NCBI GenBank assembly: GCA_016218685.1
Contig: JACRDD010000016.1
Coordinates: forward strand, 50,531-114,530
Source: Desulfobacterales bacterium
GTDB lineage: Bacteria > Desulfobacterota > Desulfobacteria > Desulfobacterales > Desulfosarcinaceae
Length of the DNA: 64,000 nucleotides
Reading direction: 5' to 3'
Under the pieces are notes generated by a model that saw only the letters and a list, made by a program, of their open reading frames with translations, was not told the DNA's origin and made no database searches. Both the position numbers and the translations under genes were made by a program. This document shows positions 54,477-62,641 of the stretch, one piece after another (position 1 is the stretch's first letter; each line of letters begins with the position of its first letter).

Positions 54477-55250
54477 ATGATTGTCACGCGATACAGCCAT
54501 CTGGCGCAAATCTATCACGAGTTGGGACCTGGCGATGCCTTCGTGGGCCTGATTCCGGCCTCGCCCCTGCGGGCGGCATTGCTGACCGATCTGGCGGCCC
54601 GGGGCATGCGGCTGCTGCCATCGGCCACGGCCCAGATGCTCAGCGCCTCCAAATCCATGCAGGCTTTTGTCTTGGGACCATGGATGACACCCCACACCCA
54701 GGTGATCACCCGTCGCAAAGGGCTGCTGGATGCCTTGACCGAATATGGCCGCCTGGGCATCACGGCGGCGGTGACCAAGGCTGAGCACCAACACTGCGGC
54801 CATGGCGTGCGCCGCTGGAACGACCTGGAGACGCTTTATAACTGCCTGAGTCTGGACGACAGGCATTACCCCTTCGTGCTGCAACCTTTCATGGAAGTTG
54901 CGGCCGATGTGCGCGTCATCATGGTCGGCGACTACTGCGAGGCCTATGCGCGCCACAACCCCCATGGCTTCCGCATGAACCTGGCCGCGGGCGGCAGCAG
55001 TCAGCCCCACGCCCTCCAAGCCGCGCAGCATGCCTTATGCTGCCGGGTCATGGCCCGCGGACAAATGCCCTATGCCCATATCGACCTGATCGTCACCCCT
55101 GCCGGAGATCTCTATCTTTCCGAGATCAGCCTCAATGCAGGCGTGCACGGGGCCAGGATCTCCAGAGAAGAATTGGATCGGTTGAAGCATGTGCGCTTGA
55201 TGGGATTGATCGAAGCAGATGATAATGGAAAGCTGAAAGCAAAAAGCTGA
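54477..55250 (+). CDS. ATP-grasp protein, RimK-like, substrate unknown
   Basis: 257 residues. Looks like a RimK/glutathione-synthetase-type ATP-grasp: an N-terminal part with LPSATAQMLSASKSMQAFVL, a YPFVLQPFMEVAADVRVIMVGD segment (adenine and carboxylate region, about 137-158), and a C-terminal metal-binding stretch HIDLIVTPAGDLYLSEISLNAG (about 201-222). The usual lysine in a K-P-x-x-G phosphate loop is not obvious. It lies between ddl and the purD-purE fusion with short gaps (20 and 44 bases). It may join an amino acid or peptide to an acceptor; which one is unknown. Confidence 0.75.
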   Translation: MIVTRYSHLAQIYHELGPGDAFVGLIPASPLRAALLTDLAARGMRLLPSATAQMLSASKSMQAFVLGPWMTPHTQVITRRKGLLDALTEYGRLGITAAVTKAEHQHCGHGVRRWNDLETLYNCLSLDDRHYPFVLQPFMEVAADVRVIMVGDYCEAYARHNPHGFRMNLAAGGSSQPHALQAAQHALCCRVMARGQMPYAHIDLIVTPAGDLYLSEISLNAGVHGARISREELDRLKHVRLMGLIEADDNGKLKAKS

Positions 55251-55294
55251 GAAATGCTATCTTTTTGAAGCCTTTTAAAAAAGGGAGGTCGAGG

Positions 55295-57067
55295 ATGAAT
55301 GTTCTGGTGATTGGCGGCGGCGGCCGCGAGCATGCTTTGGTGTGGAAGATTCACCAGAGCCCGCTGGTGAAGAAAATCTACTGTGCCCCCGGCAATGCCG
55401 GTATTGCCGGCCTGGCCGAATGCGTGCCCATCGGCGCCGAAGAGGTCGAGCAGTTGCTGGCCTTTGCCCGCCGCCAGAAGATCGATCTGACCGTGGTCGG
55501 TCCCGAAGGGCCGCTCTCCATGGGCATCGTGGACCGCTTCGAAAAAGAGGGGCTGCGCATCTTCGGCGCCAGCCAGAAAGCGGCCGCCATCGAAGCCAGC
55601 AAGACCTTCGCCAAGTTCGTCATGAACAAATACGGTGTGCCCACTGCCCAGGGGGCCACCTTTACGAGCTACAAGCCGGCCGAAGCCTACGTGAAGAAGA
55701 TGGGCGCGCCCATCGTGGTCAAGGCCGACGGCCTGGCCGCCGGCAAAGGCGTGATCGTATGCACCAACGTGGCCCAGGCCCTGGCGGCCCTCAATCAGAT
55801 CTTGGTGAAAAAAGAGTTCGGCGAAGCCGGCCGCCAGGTGGTGGTGGAAGAGTGCCTGCAGGGCGAAGAAGCGTCTTTTCTGGCCTTCACCGACGGCAAG
55901 ACCGTGGTGCCGCTGCCCACCAGTCAGGACCACAAGGCGGTGTTCGACGACGATAAGGGACCCAACACCGGCGGCATGGGGGCGTACTCGCCGGCGCCGG
56001 TGGTGGACAAGTTTCTCCACGACCGCATCATGAAAGAGATCATGCTGCCCACGGTGCGCGGCATGGCCGCCGAAGGGTGCCCTTATAAGGGCGTGCTGTA
56101 TGCCGGCCTGATGATCCACCGCGACCGCATCAAGGTGCTGGAGTTCAACGGTCGCTTCGGCGATCCCGAAGCCCAGCCGCTGCTCATGCGCTTGAAAAGC
56201 GATATCGTGCCCATCATGGAGGCGGTCATCGACGGCCGCCTGGACCAGTGCCGCCTGGAGATCGACCCGCGCGCCGCGGTCTGCGTGGTGATGGCCGCGG
56301 GCGGCTACCCCGGCAAGTATAAGAAGGGCGATGCCATCAGCGGTCTGGACAAGGCCGCACGCATGAAGGATGTGATGGTCTTTCACGCCGGCACGGCCCT
56401 GCGCGACCATGAAATTACCAGCAACGGCGGCCGCGTCCTGGGGGTGACGGCCCTGGGCGACACCGTGGCCCAGGCCATCGACAAGGCCTATCAGGCCGTG
56501 GCCAAGATCCGTTGGACCGACGTCCACTTTCGCAAGGACATCGGCCGCAAGGCGTTGCGGCGCTACCAAGTCAAGCCCCAGGTGGGGATCGTCATGGGCA
56601 GCGATTCGGATCTGCCGGTCATGGAAGGCGCGGTGGCCATGCTTAAGAAGTTCGGCATCCCCTTCGAGATGACCGTGGCTTCGGCCCACCGCACCCCCGA
56701 ACGGGCCGCACGCTTCGCCGCCGAGGCGCGTCGGCGCGGCATCAAGGTGCTCATTGCCGGTGCCGGGCATGCGGCCCACCTGGCCGGCGCCCTGGCGGCC
56801 CAGACGATCCTGCCGATCATCGGCGTGCCCATCGACTCGTCCAGCCTGCAAGGGCTGGATGCCCTGCTCTCCACGGTTCAGATGCCGCCGGGCATTCCCG
56901 TGGCCACCGTGGCCGTGGGCAAGCCCGGCGCCACCAACGCCGGTATCCTGGCGGCCCAGATGCTGGCCATTGCCGACGCCGAGATCGCTGCCCGGTTGGA
57001 GGAGTATAAGCAAGAGATGGCGGTCCAGGTGGAAAGAAAGGCCAAAGCCCTTGAAGACTATCGCTAG
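55295..57067 (+). CDS. Fusion of phosphoribosylamine-glycine ligase (PurD) and PurE
   Basis: 590 residues from the ATG at 55295, after AAGGGAGGTCGAGG. Residues 1-425 are GAR synthetase: NVLVIGGGGREHAL, VKADGLAAGKGV, QDHKAVFDDDKGPNTGGMGAY, and GRFGDPEAQ. Residues 428-590 are PurE: IVMGSDSDLPVM (433-444), SAHRTP (464-469), and the GAGHAAHLAGALAAQT stretch that fits the N5-CAIR mutase type more than the SNGLGP type. Two purine-pathway steps (PRA to GAR, and the carboxylation branch) are in one chain. No purK or other purine gene is adjacent. Both halves look intact, so the fusion is probably active. Confidence 0.95.
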   Translation: MNVLVIGGGGREHALVWKIHQSPLVKKIYCAPGNAGIAGLAECVPIGAEEVEQLLAFARRQKIDLTVVGPEGPLSMGIVDRFEKEGLRIFGASQKAAAIEASKTFAKFVMNKYGVPTAQGATFTSYKPAEAYVKKMGAPIVVKADGLAAGKGVIVCTNVAQALAALNQILVKKEFGEAGRQVVVEECLQGEEASFLAFTDGKTVVPLPTSQDHKAVFDDDKGPNTGGMGAYSPAPVVDKFLHDRIMKEIMLPTVRGMAAEGCPYKGVLYAGLMIHRDRIKVLEFNGRFGDPEAQPLLMRLKSDIVPIMEAVIDGRLDQCRLEIDPRAAVCVVMAAGGYPGKYKKGDAISGLDKAARMKDVMVFHAGTALRDHEITSNGGRVLGVTALGDTVAQAIDKAYQAVAKIRWTDVHFRKDIGRKALRRYQVKPQVGIVMGSDSDLPVMEGAVAMLKKFGIPFEMTVASAHRTPERAARFAAEARRRGIKVLIAGAGHAAHLAGALAAQTILPIIGVPIDSSSLQGLDALLSTVQMPPGIPVATVAVGKPGATNAGILAAQMLAIADAEIAARLEEYKQEMAVQVERKAKALEDYR

Positions 57068-57077
57068 AATCGCAGTC

Positions 57078-57713
57078 ATGAATGCTCGGCGGCTGGACCG
57101 CCGCACGATCGCCCGGGCCGCGGAGATCCTACGGCGCGGTGCGGTTGTGGTTTTCCCCACCAGCGGCCTCTACGGACTGGGAGCGGATGCTTTCAACGCC
57201 CGGGCCGTGACGCGGATCTTCGACCTCAAAGGCCGCGATCCGGCCAAACCCCTCCTGGTGCTGGTGGATTCGCCCGAAATGGTGGCCCGGGTGGCCCAGC
57301 CTCCCAGCGCCTTGGCATGCCATCTCATGACCTGCTTCTGGCCGGGCAGAGTGACCTTGGTGGTACCGGCGCTGCCTGGTCTGCCCCTGGGGTTGACCGC
57401 CCCCGACGGCACCATCGGCGTGCGCCAGGTGGCCCATCCGGTGGCCGCGGCCCTGGTGCGGGCCCTGGGTGGACCGCTGACCGGCACGAGCGCCAATCTC
57501 TCCGGCGCCGGCGGTTGTGCCTCCGTGGCCGGCCTGGACCCGGCGATTCGGGACGCCGTGGACCTTGTGATGGATGCCGGCCCCTTGGTCGGCCATCCGG
57601 GCTCCACGGTGGTGGAAGTAAAAGAGCAGGGTGTCACGATCGTCCGGGAAGGGGTCGTGCCCCGCGCCCAAATCATGGCCGCGGTAGAACAATTTGCCGC
57701 CGCAACATATTGA
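57078..57713 (+). CDS. Sua5/YciO/YrdC family threonylcarbamoyl-AMP synthase
   Basis: 211 residues from the ATG at 57078; an open frame extends upstream inside purDE but is not used. The enzyme makes threonylcarbamoyl-AMP for tRNA t6A modification. Motifs are VVFPTSGLYGLGAD (about 23-36), FDLKGRDPAKPLLVLV (about 50-65, the K-x-R pocket) and GPLTGTSANLSGAGG (about 136-150). It starts 10 bases after purDE and lies just before a tRNA gene. YciO-like relatives have other roles, so the exact enzyme is probable, not certain. Confidence 0.88.
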   Translation: MNARRLDRRTIARAAEILRRGAVVVFPTSGLYGLGADAFNARAVTRIFDLKGRDPAKPLLVLVDSPEMVARVAQPPSALACHLMTCFWPGRVTLVVPALPGLPLGLTAPDGTIGVRQVAHPVAAALVRALGGPLTGTSANLSGAGGCASVAGLDPAIRDAVDLVMDAGPLVGHPGSTVVEVKEQGVTIVREGVVPRAQIMAAVEQFAAATY

Positions 57714-57749
57714 CAAGCAAAGGCAAGTTACGTATAAGAGCGCGAATTC

Positions 57750-57836
57750 GCCGGAGTGGTGAAATAGGTAAACGCAGCGGACTCAAAATCCGCCGGGCGC
57801 AAGCCCTTGTCGGTTCGATTCCGACCTCCGGCACCA
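57750..57836 (+). tRNA. tRNA-Leu, anticodon CAA
   Basis: 87 bases including an encoded CCA (57834-57836). The acceptor stem GCCGGAG pairs perfectly with CTCCGGC. The anticodon stem is GCGGA/TCCGC with loop CTCAAAA (anticodon CAA, reading UUG), the variable arm is long, as in class II tRNAs, and the T-loop is TTCGATT. It follows the Sua5/YrdC gene by 36 bases and has a terminator 10 bases after. Confidence 0.97.
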
Positions 57837-57846
57837 CTAAAAGATC

Positions 57847-57882
57847 AAGGGGGTAACCTTCACGGGTCACCCCCTTTTCTTT
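57847..57882 (+). terminator. Rho-independent terminator after tRNA-Leu
   Basis: Stem AAGGGGGTAACC (57847-57858) with GGTCACCCCCTT (57865-57876), one mismatch, a 6-base loop, then a T-rich stretch. Confidence 0.85.
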
Positions 57883-57898
57883 CCAAATTGCCGGACTG

Positions 57899-57969
57899 GC
57901 AGGCCCGGTACCGGACCCCTTGAGGAGCATCAAACGCTTTAGCCGGTATTTGCTATTCAAGGGGCCTGC
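57899..57969. repeat. Interrupted inverted repeat between tRNA-Leu and the metallophosphoesterase gene
   Basis: The right arm TCAAGGGGCCTGC (57957-57969) is the reverse complement of a left arm GCAGGCC...CCCTTGA (57899-57923) that is interrupted by about 12 bases holding the palindrome CCGGTACCGG (57905-57914). It may fold as a branched hairpin near the end of the converging gene; a T tract is lacking. Confidence 0.6.
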
Positions 57970-57988
57970 ATAACAATGGTCGAATGGT

Positions 57989-59926
57989 TTACATGGTGGG
58001 GAACATGGACTGCATCCTCGCCTTCATTGCCGGGCTCAGTTGTATGAAAAGTTCGGCATTATACGAACCTGTCGGCATCGGCCGAATGCTCGGATCCATC
58101 AGAATCTCGCCGTCCAAGCTGGTTGCATTTTGAGTGACTGGATCGACGAGGTAATTGGTCGTATTATCCGCTTGATATATACTCTCTGTGTTGACAATCT
58201 GCTGCGCCGCGACGGCATACTTGCGAGAGGTCCAGGCCGGTGTTCCCTCTTTGGCTGCCGGATCGACGTTGGTCGTAACGATGGAAATGGTGTAGTCGCT
58301 GTTGAGCTTGATATCAAAAGTACGCAACTGCTGCGGGAAATCATGCAGCGATGAGGTTTCAACCTGCCAGAAGCCATTTTCAGGAGCGTTGACCGGATCA
58401 GGTGATTCAAATGCCTTGACGGCATTGACATGACGATGACCGGCAATCCACAGCAGTAGATTGGGATGGCTGTGAAGTTCTTGAAGCAATTCCGGCAGAC
58501 TTACTGAATTTTGCGGTTCATCGGGGTTGGCGGAATTATCGAACCACTCCATAAATGTACCTGTTTTCTGGACGCAAATGGGCACGTGCGCCGCGATGAT
58601 CATGAGTTGATCATTGGCATCACCATCCGCAAGCTCCGCTTTAAGCCACTCCCAACGGGCTTCGTCCAGAAAACCATGCCCGTGGATGGCGGTGGATTGG
58701 TCGTCTTCCCTTTGGGTATTATCCAGGACAATCACCTTGATGGGGATACCTGTTTTTGGCACAAAACTGTAACAGGCAAAACCGGATTCCTGCCCAGGAG
58801 GTACCAGACCGAAGCCGTGCCCGACCGGTTCGGTCGAGGTGTTAAAAAACTCTTCAACCCATTCAGCCTTGGTCAGTGAATAGCGGTCCTGGTCGGCGAC
58901 AACGCTGGGCGGTTCGCTGAAATTTTCGACTTGACCATATTTTATGATCTCCCCGTTCGGGGTGGCGCCATCAATGACGCCCATATAGTATTTGGTCGCG
59001 CCAGGATCTTGGTAACTGTAAATGTCGTTAGCGCTGAAGAGGACATCGGTCATGGCGATGACTTCGTCGCTGGTGCAGGATTCCCGCAAGCTCGGGTCAT
59101 TGCCGTCTTTGCCGTCCGGCGGGATTGACCCGAGCCAGAAATGATCGTGATTGCCGATGGCCTGATACCAGGGAATCGACGGGTTGAGCCCCGCTGGTTT
59201 GTAAGGTATCTGATAATCGATGCTGCCGGCGCCCACATGCGCACCGGAACTGGGGTAGATAATCTGGCCGTCAAGGACATCGATATACCACCGCAGCTCG
59301 TTGTACTGGGTGCTGTTGCAGGTGTCCCCCAGAGAGATACCGAAGTCAATAGGGTTGCTTTGGTGCAGGGCGTTTACCGTCTGGATCGCCGCGTCGAGCA
59401 CATGGGTTGTATACATCATGACGGGCGAATAGACCGATGTGGCGCCGGCCTCAAAACCATATTGATTCAACGGTTGCAAATAGATCAACTGTGAAGGCGA
59501 TTCTTTATCCGTGATATGGATGTCGGTGATGGTAAAGAATCTTAGCAGGGTCGCAGACTGATTGTTTCCCGCAGGGGTATAGGTACCCATGATATCGACG
59601 CGTTGTTCGGAAACGAGCGGTCCGCCATAACTCCAGACGCCATAGCCGTTTTGATCGTATTCTGAAATTCGGCTGAGAAATTCAGGCGCAATTGCCCCGG
59701 AGGTTGAGCCGGGCGCGATCGTCCTATCGAGCGTCGTATTAACATTGGAATCGATCGGGTAGCTTGGTAGCAGGTTTGTTTCGTTACCATTACTACCGCA
59801 TCCAAGGATCCACGAACTCAAAGACATACATGTGATGGTGCCAGCGGAAACTTTTATAAAATCACGGCGCGATACCCCGCTGCCCTGCACTAAATCTCCG
59901 CCGTGTTTCGAATTGTTGCTAATCAT
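57989..59926 (-). CDS. Tat-exported lipoprotein metallophosphoesterase (TIGR03768-like)
   Basis: 645 residues. A twin-arginine signal SRRDFIKVSAG (about 19-29) leads to a lipobox-like WILGC, so it is exported folded and probably lipid-anchored. The calcineurin-like metal motifs appear in order: FTITDIHI (D-x-H), SLGDTCN (GD), GNHDHF (GNHD), AAHVP and AGHRHVN (GHxH). The length and sequence style match the TIGR03768 metallophosphoesterases known from Geobacter-type bacteria. The substrate is unknown. The gene is visibly lower in GC than its neighbours and sits just after a tRNA gene, which hints at acquisition. The start has GAGGAGAATT directly upstream. Confidence 0.88.
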   Translation of the reverse strand: MISNNSKHGGDLVQGSGVSRRDFIKVSAGTITCMSLSSWILGCGSNGNETNLLPSYPIDSNVNTTLDRTIAPGSTSGAIAPEFLSRISEYDQNGYGVWSYGGPLVSEQRVDIMGTYTPAGNNQSATLLRFFTITDIHITDKESPSQLIYLQPLNQYGFEAGATSVYSPVMMYTTHVLDAAIQTVNALHQSNPIDFGISLGDTCNSTQYNELRWYIDVLDGQIIYPSSGAHVGAGSIDYQIPYKPAGLNPSIPWYQAIGNHDHFWLGSIPPDGKDGNDPSLRESCTSDEVIAMTDVLFSANDIYSYQDPGATKYYMGVIDGATPNGEIIKYGQVENFSEPPSVVADQDRYSLTKAEWVEEFFNTSTEPVGHGFGLVPPGQESGFACYSFVPKTGIPIKVIVLDNTQREDDQSTAIHGHGFLDEARWEWLKAELADGDANDQLMIIAAHVPICVQKTGTFMEWFDNSANPDEPQNSVSLPELLQELHSHPNLLLWIAGHRHVNAVKAFESPDPVNAPENGFWQVETSSLHDFPQQLRTFDIKLNSDYTISIVTTNVDPAAKEGTPAWTSRKYAVAAQQIVNTESIYQADNTTNYLVDPVTQNATSLDGEILMDPSIRPMPTGSYNAELFIQLSPAMKARMQSMFPTM

Positions 59927-60262
59927 AAATTCTCCTCGTTGATTGCGCCGGACTTAAATGCAATTTTTGAATCTCACAGGCGATAGCAGCCTGCGTGCGT
60001 GCCATCGCATCTGCTACGACAGTCTATTTTATCGGCCTATTCGATAAAGAAATGAGCGGAAAGTTTGTTCGGTGGAAAAAGTGGGCAGCTCCGCCGGTGA
60101 ACCTGGAAGGCCTTTTAATTCAAGTAAAATCGAAGCGATCCCAGGTTGTTGGGAATATTGGGGTGACCTTGAATCGTTGGTCGACGAGGCGGAATGTTTA
60201 GCAGGATTTTTTAGATACACCGATGCTTATCACACCCTCACGATCCGGCCGGCGCCACAAGA
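59927..60262. other. Intergenic region between the metallophosphoesterase and DUF4124 genes
   Basis: 336 bases, the AT-richest gap in this part. It carries the GAGGAG ribosome site for the metallophosphoesterase. Short open frames of 60-80 codons exist on both strands, but none has a ribosome site or a recognisable product. Nothing else could be supported. Confidence 0.6.
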
Positions 60263-60709
60263 CTACTTTAAGGCATCGATCTGTTTCTGCAGCTCTTTAA
60301 CTTGATTGTCGCGCATGCCCTGGGTGAAAGTGGAGCTCAGGGCGCGCTTGTTCAGCGCATCGATCTGCTGCTGCAGCCGATCGCGCTCGGCTTTGATTCT
60401 GGCTTCCTTTTCGGCTTCGGCTTTGCGCTCGGCTTCGGCCTTGCGCGCAGCTTCTTTCTCCGCCCGGCGCTCTTCGGCTTCACGGTTTTCCTGCTCCACT
60501 TGATTGAACATCTGCTGGAGCCCCTCGCGATTCTCATCTTCGGCGCCGGATTTCTCGCCTTGAACGGTCTCAAATTCTTTCACGTCCGCAGGGGGCTGAT
60601 CGCTGAAGCGTTTGACACCGTTTTTGTCGGTCCAAATGTAGATCGTGTCGCCAAAGGCAGGAATGGTCAGCAGTAAAGCGATGAGTGTTATGGTGATCCA
60701 GTTTCGCAT
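60263..60709 (-). CDS. DUF4124 protein with a coiled coil
   Basis: 148 residues. A signal peptide (about 1-20, ending AFGD) leads to a DUF4124 domain with the signature IYIWTDKNGVKRFSDQPP (about 23-40). The rest is a charged coiled coil (about 60-148) rich in Glu, Arg and Ala. DUF4124 proteins are secreted, and the domain is often a module joined to other parts. The ribosome site is an exact AAGGAGG seven bases before the start. It is divergent from nadE. Confidence 0.88.
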   Translation of the reverse strand: MRNWITITLIALLLTIPAFGDTIYIWTDKNGVKRFSDQPPADVKEFETVQGEKSGAEDENREGLQQMFNQVEQENREAEERRAEKEAARKAEAERKAEAEKEARIKAERDRLQQQIDALNKRALSSTFTQGMRDNQVKELQKQIDALK

Positions 60710-60910
60710 TTGATCCTCCTTGATGAACCATGCCGCTGGGCGATGTTGCGGATGCTTTGCTTTCCAAATAGTGCCTGGAAGCGCCCCTAAAATGCAAGCC
60801 CAAAGATAAGCATCGGCTTTTTCATGGGAATCAGCTTCAAAATATTGTATGAACCACCGGAAAGTTCACGACATCGAACGCTGTTTCACAGTGGGGAGAA
60901 GGCAAGCGTC

Positions 60911-62551
60911 ATGAAAATAGCCATTGTTCAGATCAATCCGGTCATTGGTGATTTCAAACGCCAGTTCGCGCGCATCACCGCCGCCTGCGGCCAGGCCTTG
61001 AAAGATGGGTGCGATTTGGCCGTCTTCCCCGAATTGGTGCTGTGCGGCTATCCGCCCCGGGATCTTTTGGAGCAGCATGGTTTCGTGGAGGCCAACCACG
61101 CCTGTCTGGAACGATTGCTGGCCGATGTGCGCGGCATCGGGGTCGTCTGCGGTCTTGTGACCGCCAACCCGGCCGATACCGGCAAGCCTTTGTTCAACAC
61201 GGCCGTGCTTTTTGAAGATGGGCGGTTGCTGCACCAGGTCCACAAACAATTGCTGCCCACCTACGATGTGTTCGACGAGCGGCGCTATTTCGAACCCGGG
61301 CAGCCCAGCCGGCCTTTCGCCTATAAGGGCCATCGGATCGGGTTGACCATCTGTGAAGATGCCTGGAACGACAAGGATGTTTTTCGGCGGCGGCTTTATG
61401 CCCTCGATCCGGTGAGCCAACTGGCGGGCGAGGGGGCCGACCTGCTGATCAATATCGCGGCCTCGCCTTTTCATATGGGCAAGCGGGCCTTTCGGGACGG
61501 CCTGCTTTCAAATTTGGCCGCCAAGCATAAAATGCCCCTGGTGTTCGCTAACCAGGTGGGGGGTAATGATCACATCCTTTTTGAAGGCGTCAGCGCCGCT
61601 TTCGACACCCAAGGATGGCAGGCGGCCCGTTGCCGGGATTTCGAAGAGGATTATGTCGTCTTCGATACCGGCAACGGCCGGGGCGAGTCGCACCCCGTGG
61701 CCGCTTCGGATGTCCAGGCGGTGCTGCGGGCTTTGGTGATGGGCACCCGGGATTACGTGACCAAATGCGGTTTCAAAAAAGTGGTGGTAGGACTTTCCGG
61801 CGGCGTGGATTCGGCCCTGGTGAGCTGCATCGCCGTCCAGGCCCTGGGCGCCGAGAATGTGGCCACGGTCTTCATGCCTTCGCGTTTCACCAGCCCGGAC
61901 AACTTCGAGGATACCCGGCAACTGGCCCGCAACCTGGGGATCTCTTATAGCATCATCCCCATCGATGGGATTTATGCCGATTTCGTGAAGCTGCTGCGGC
62001 CCCAGGCGGCCCCCGACGATCTGACGCTCACCGAGCAAAACGTCCAGGCGCGCATCCGGGGTACCCTGCTCATGGGCATCTCCAACCGCGACGGCTGTAT
62101 GGTCCTTTCCACCGGCAACAAGAGCGAGCTGGCCGTTGGCTATTGCACGCTCTATGGCGACATGAATGGCGGGCTGGCGGTTATTTCGGATGTCCACAAG
62201 ACCCTGGTCTACGAGATCTGCCGCCTGATCAACGCCTCCGGCGAGATCATCCCCCGGCGCATCCTGGAGAAGGCCCCTTCGGCCGAACTCAAGCCCGACC
62301 AGACCGACCAGGACGATCTGCCGCCCTATGATCGCCTGGACGCCATTCTCAAAGGCTACGTGGAAGAGGCGCGCTCGGCCGACGAGCTGATCGCCGCCGG
62401 CCACGCGGCCCATACCGTGGCCGACGTCATCGCCCGGGTGGACCGCAACGAATACAAGCGGCACCAGGCGGCTCCCGGTTTGAAAGTCACGGCCAAGGCC
62501 TTCGGCGAAGGGCGGCGCTATCCATTGGCCAAACGCTTCAATCCTCTGTAA
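60911..62551 (+). CDS. nadE: Glutamine-dependent NAD+ synthetase
   Basis: 546 residues from the ATG at 60911; an in-frame opening 87 bases upstream lacks a ribosome site. The N-terminal nitrilase-fold glutaminase (about 1-265) has the E-K-C triad in FPELVLCGYPPRDLL, HKQLLPTYDVFDE and LTICEDAW. The C-terminal synthetase (about 270-546) has the PP-loop GLSGGVDSAL and the STGNKSELAVGY motif. The enzyme amidates nicotinate adenine dinucleotide using glutamine. Both domains are complete and of usual length. Confidence 0.96.
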   Translation: MKIAIVQINPVIGDFKRQFARITAACGQALKDGCDLAVFPELVLCGYPPRDLLEQHGFVEANHACLERLLADVRGIGVVCGLVTANPADTGKPLFNTAVLFEDGRLLHQVHKQLLPTYDVFDERRYFEPGQPSRPFAYKGHRIGLTICEDAWNDKDVFRRRLYALDPVSQLAGEGADLLINIAASPFHMGKRAFRDGLLSNLAAKHKMPLVFANQVGGNDHILFEGVSAAFDTQGWQAARCRDFEEDYVVFDTGNGRGESHPVAASDVQAVLRALVMGTRDYVTKCGFKKVVVGLSGGVDSALVSCIAVQALGAENVATVFMPSRFTSPDNFEDTRQLARNLGISYSIIPIDGIYADFVKLLRPQAAPDDLTLTEQNVQARIRGTLLMGISNRDGCMVLSTGNKSELAVGYCTLYGDMNGGLAVISDVHKTLVYEICRLINASGEIIPRRILEKAPSAELKPDQTDQDDLPPYDRLDAILKGYVEEARSADELIAAGHAAHTVADVIARVDRNEYKRHQAAPGLKVTAKAFGEGRRYPLAKRFNPL

Positions 62552-62641
62552 AAACACCGCTCCCACCAGCCTGCGCTCAAGTGTCCTCGATTTGCGCCGA
62601 TATTTCTGATGGAGCTCGAGTATACGGGAGTAGGTGGGAAC

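Noticed and set aside
55112..57160. 682-codon open frame antisense to purDE
   Set aside because: Shadow frame rich in His, Gly and Arg; the plus strand carries intact PurD and PurE motifs.
59995..60305. Two short overlapping open frames between the metallophosphoesterase and DUF4124 genes, considered as a broken gene
   Set aside because: No recognisable similarity or ribosome site; the second runs into the DUF4124 gene on the other strand.
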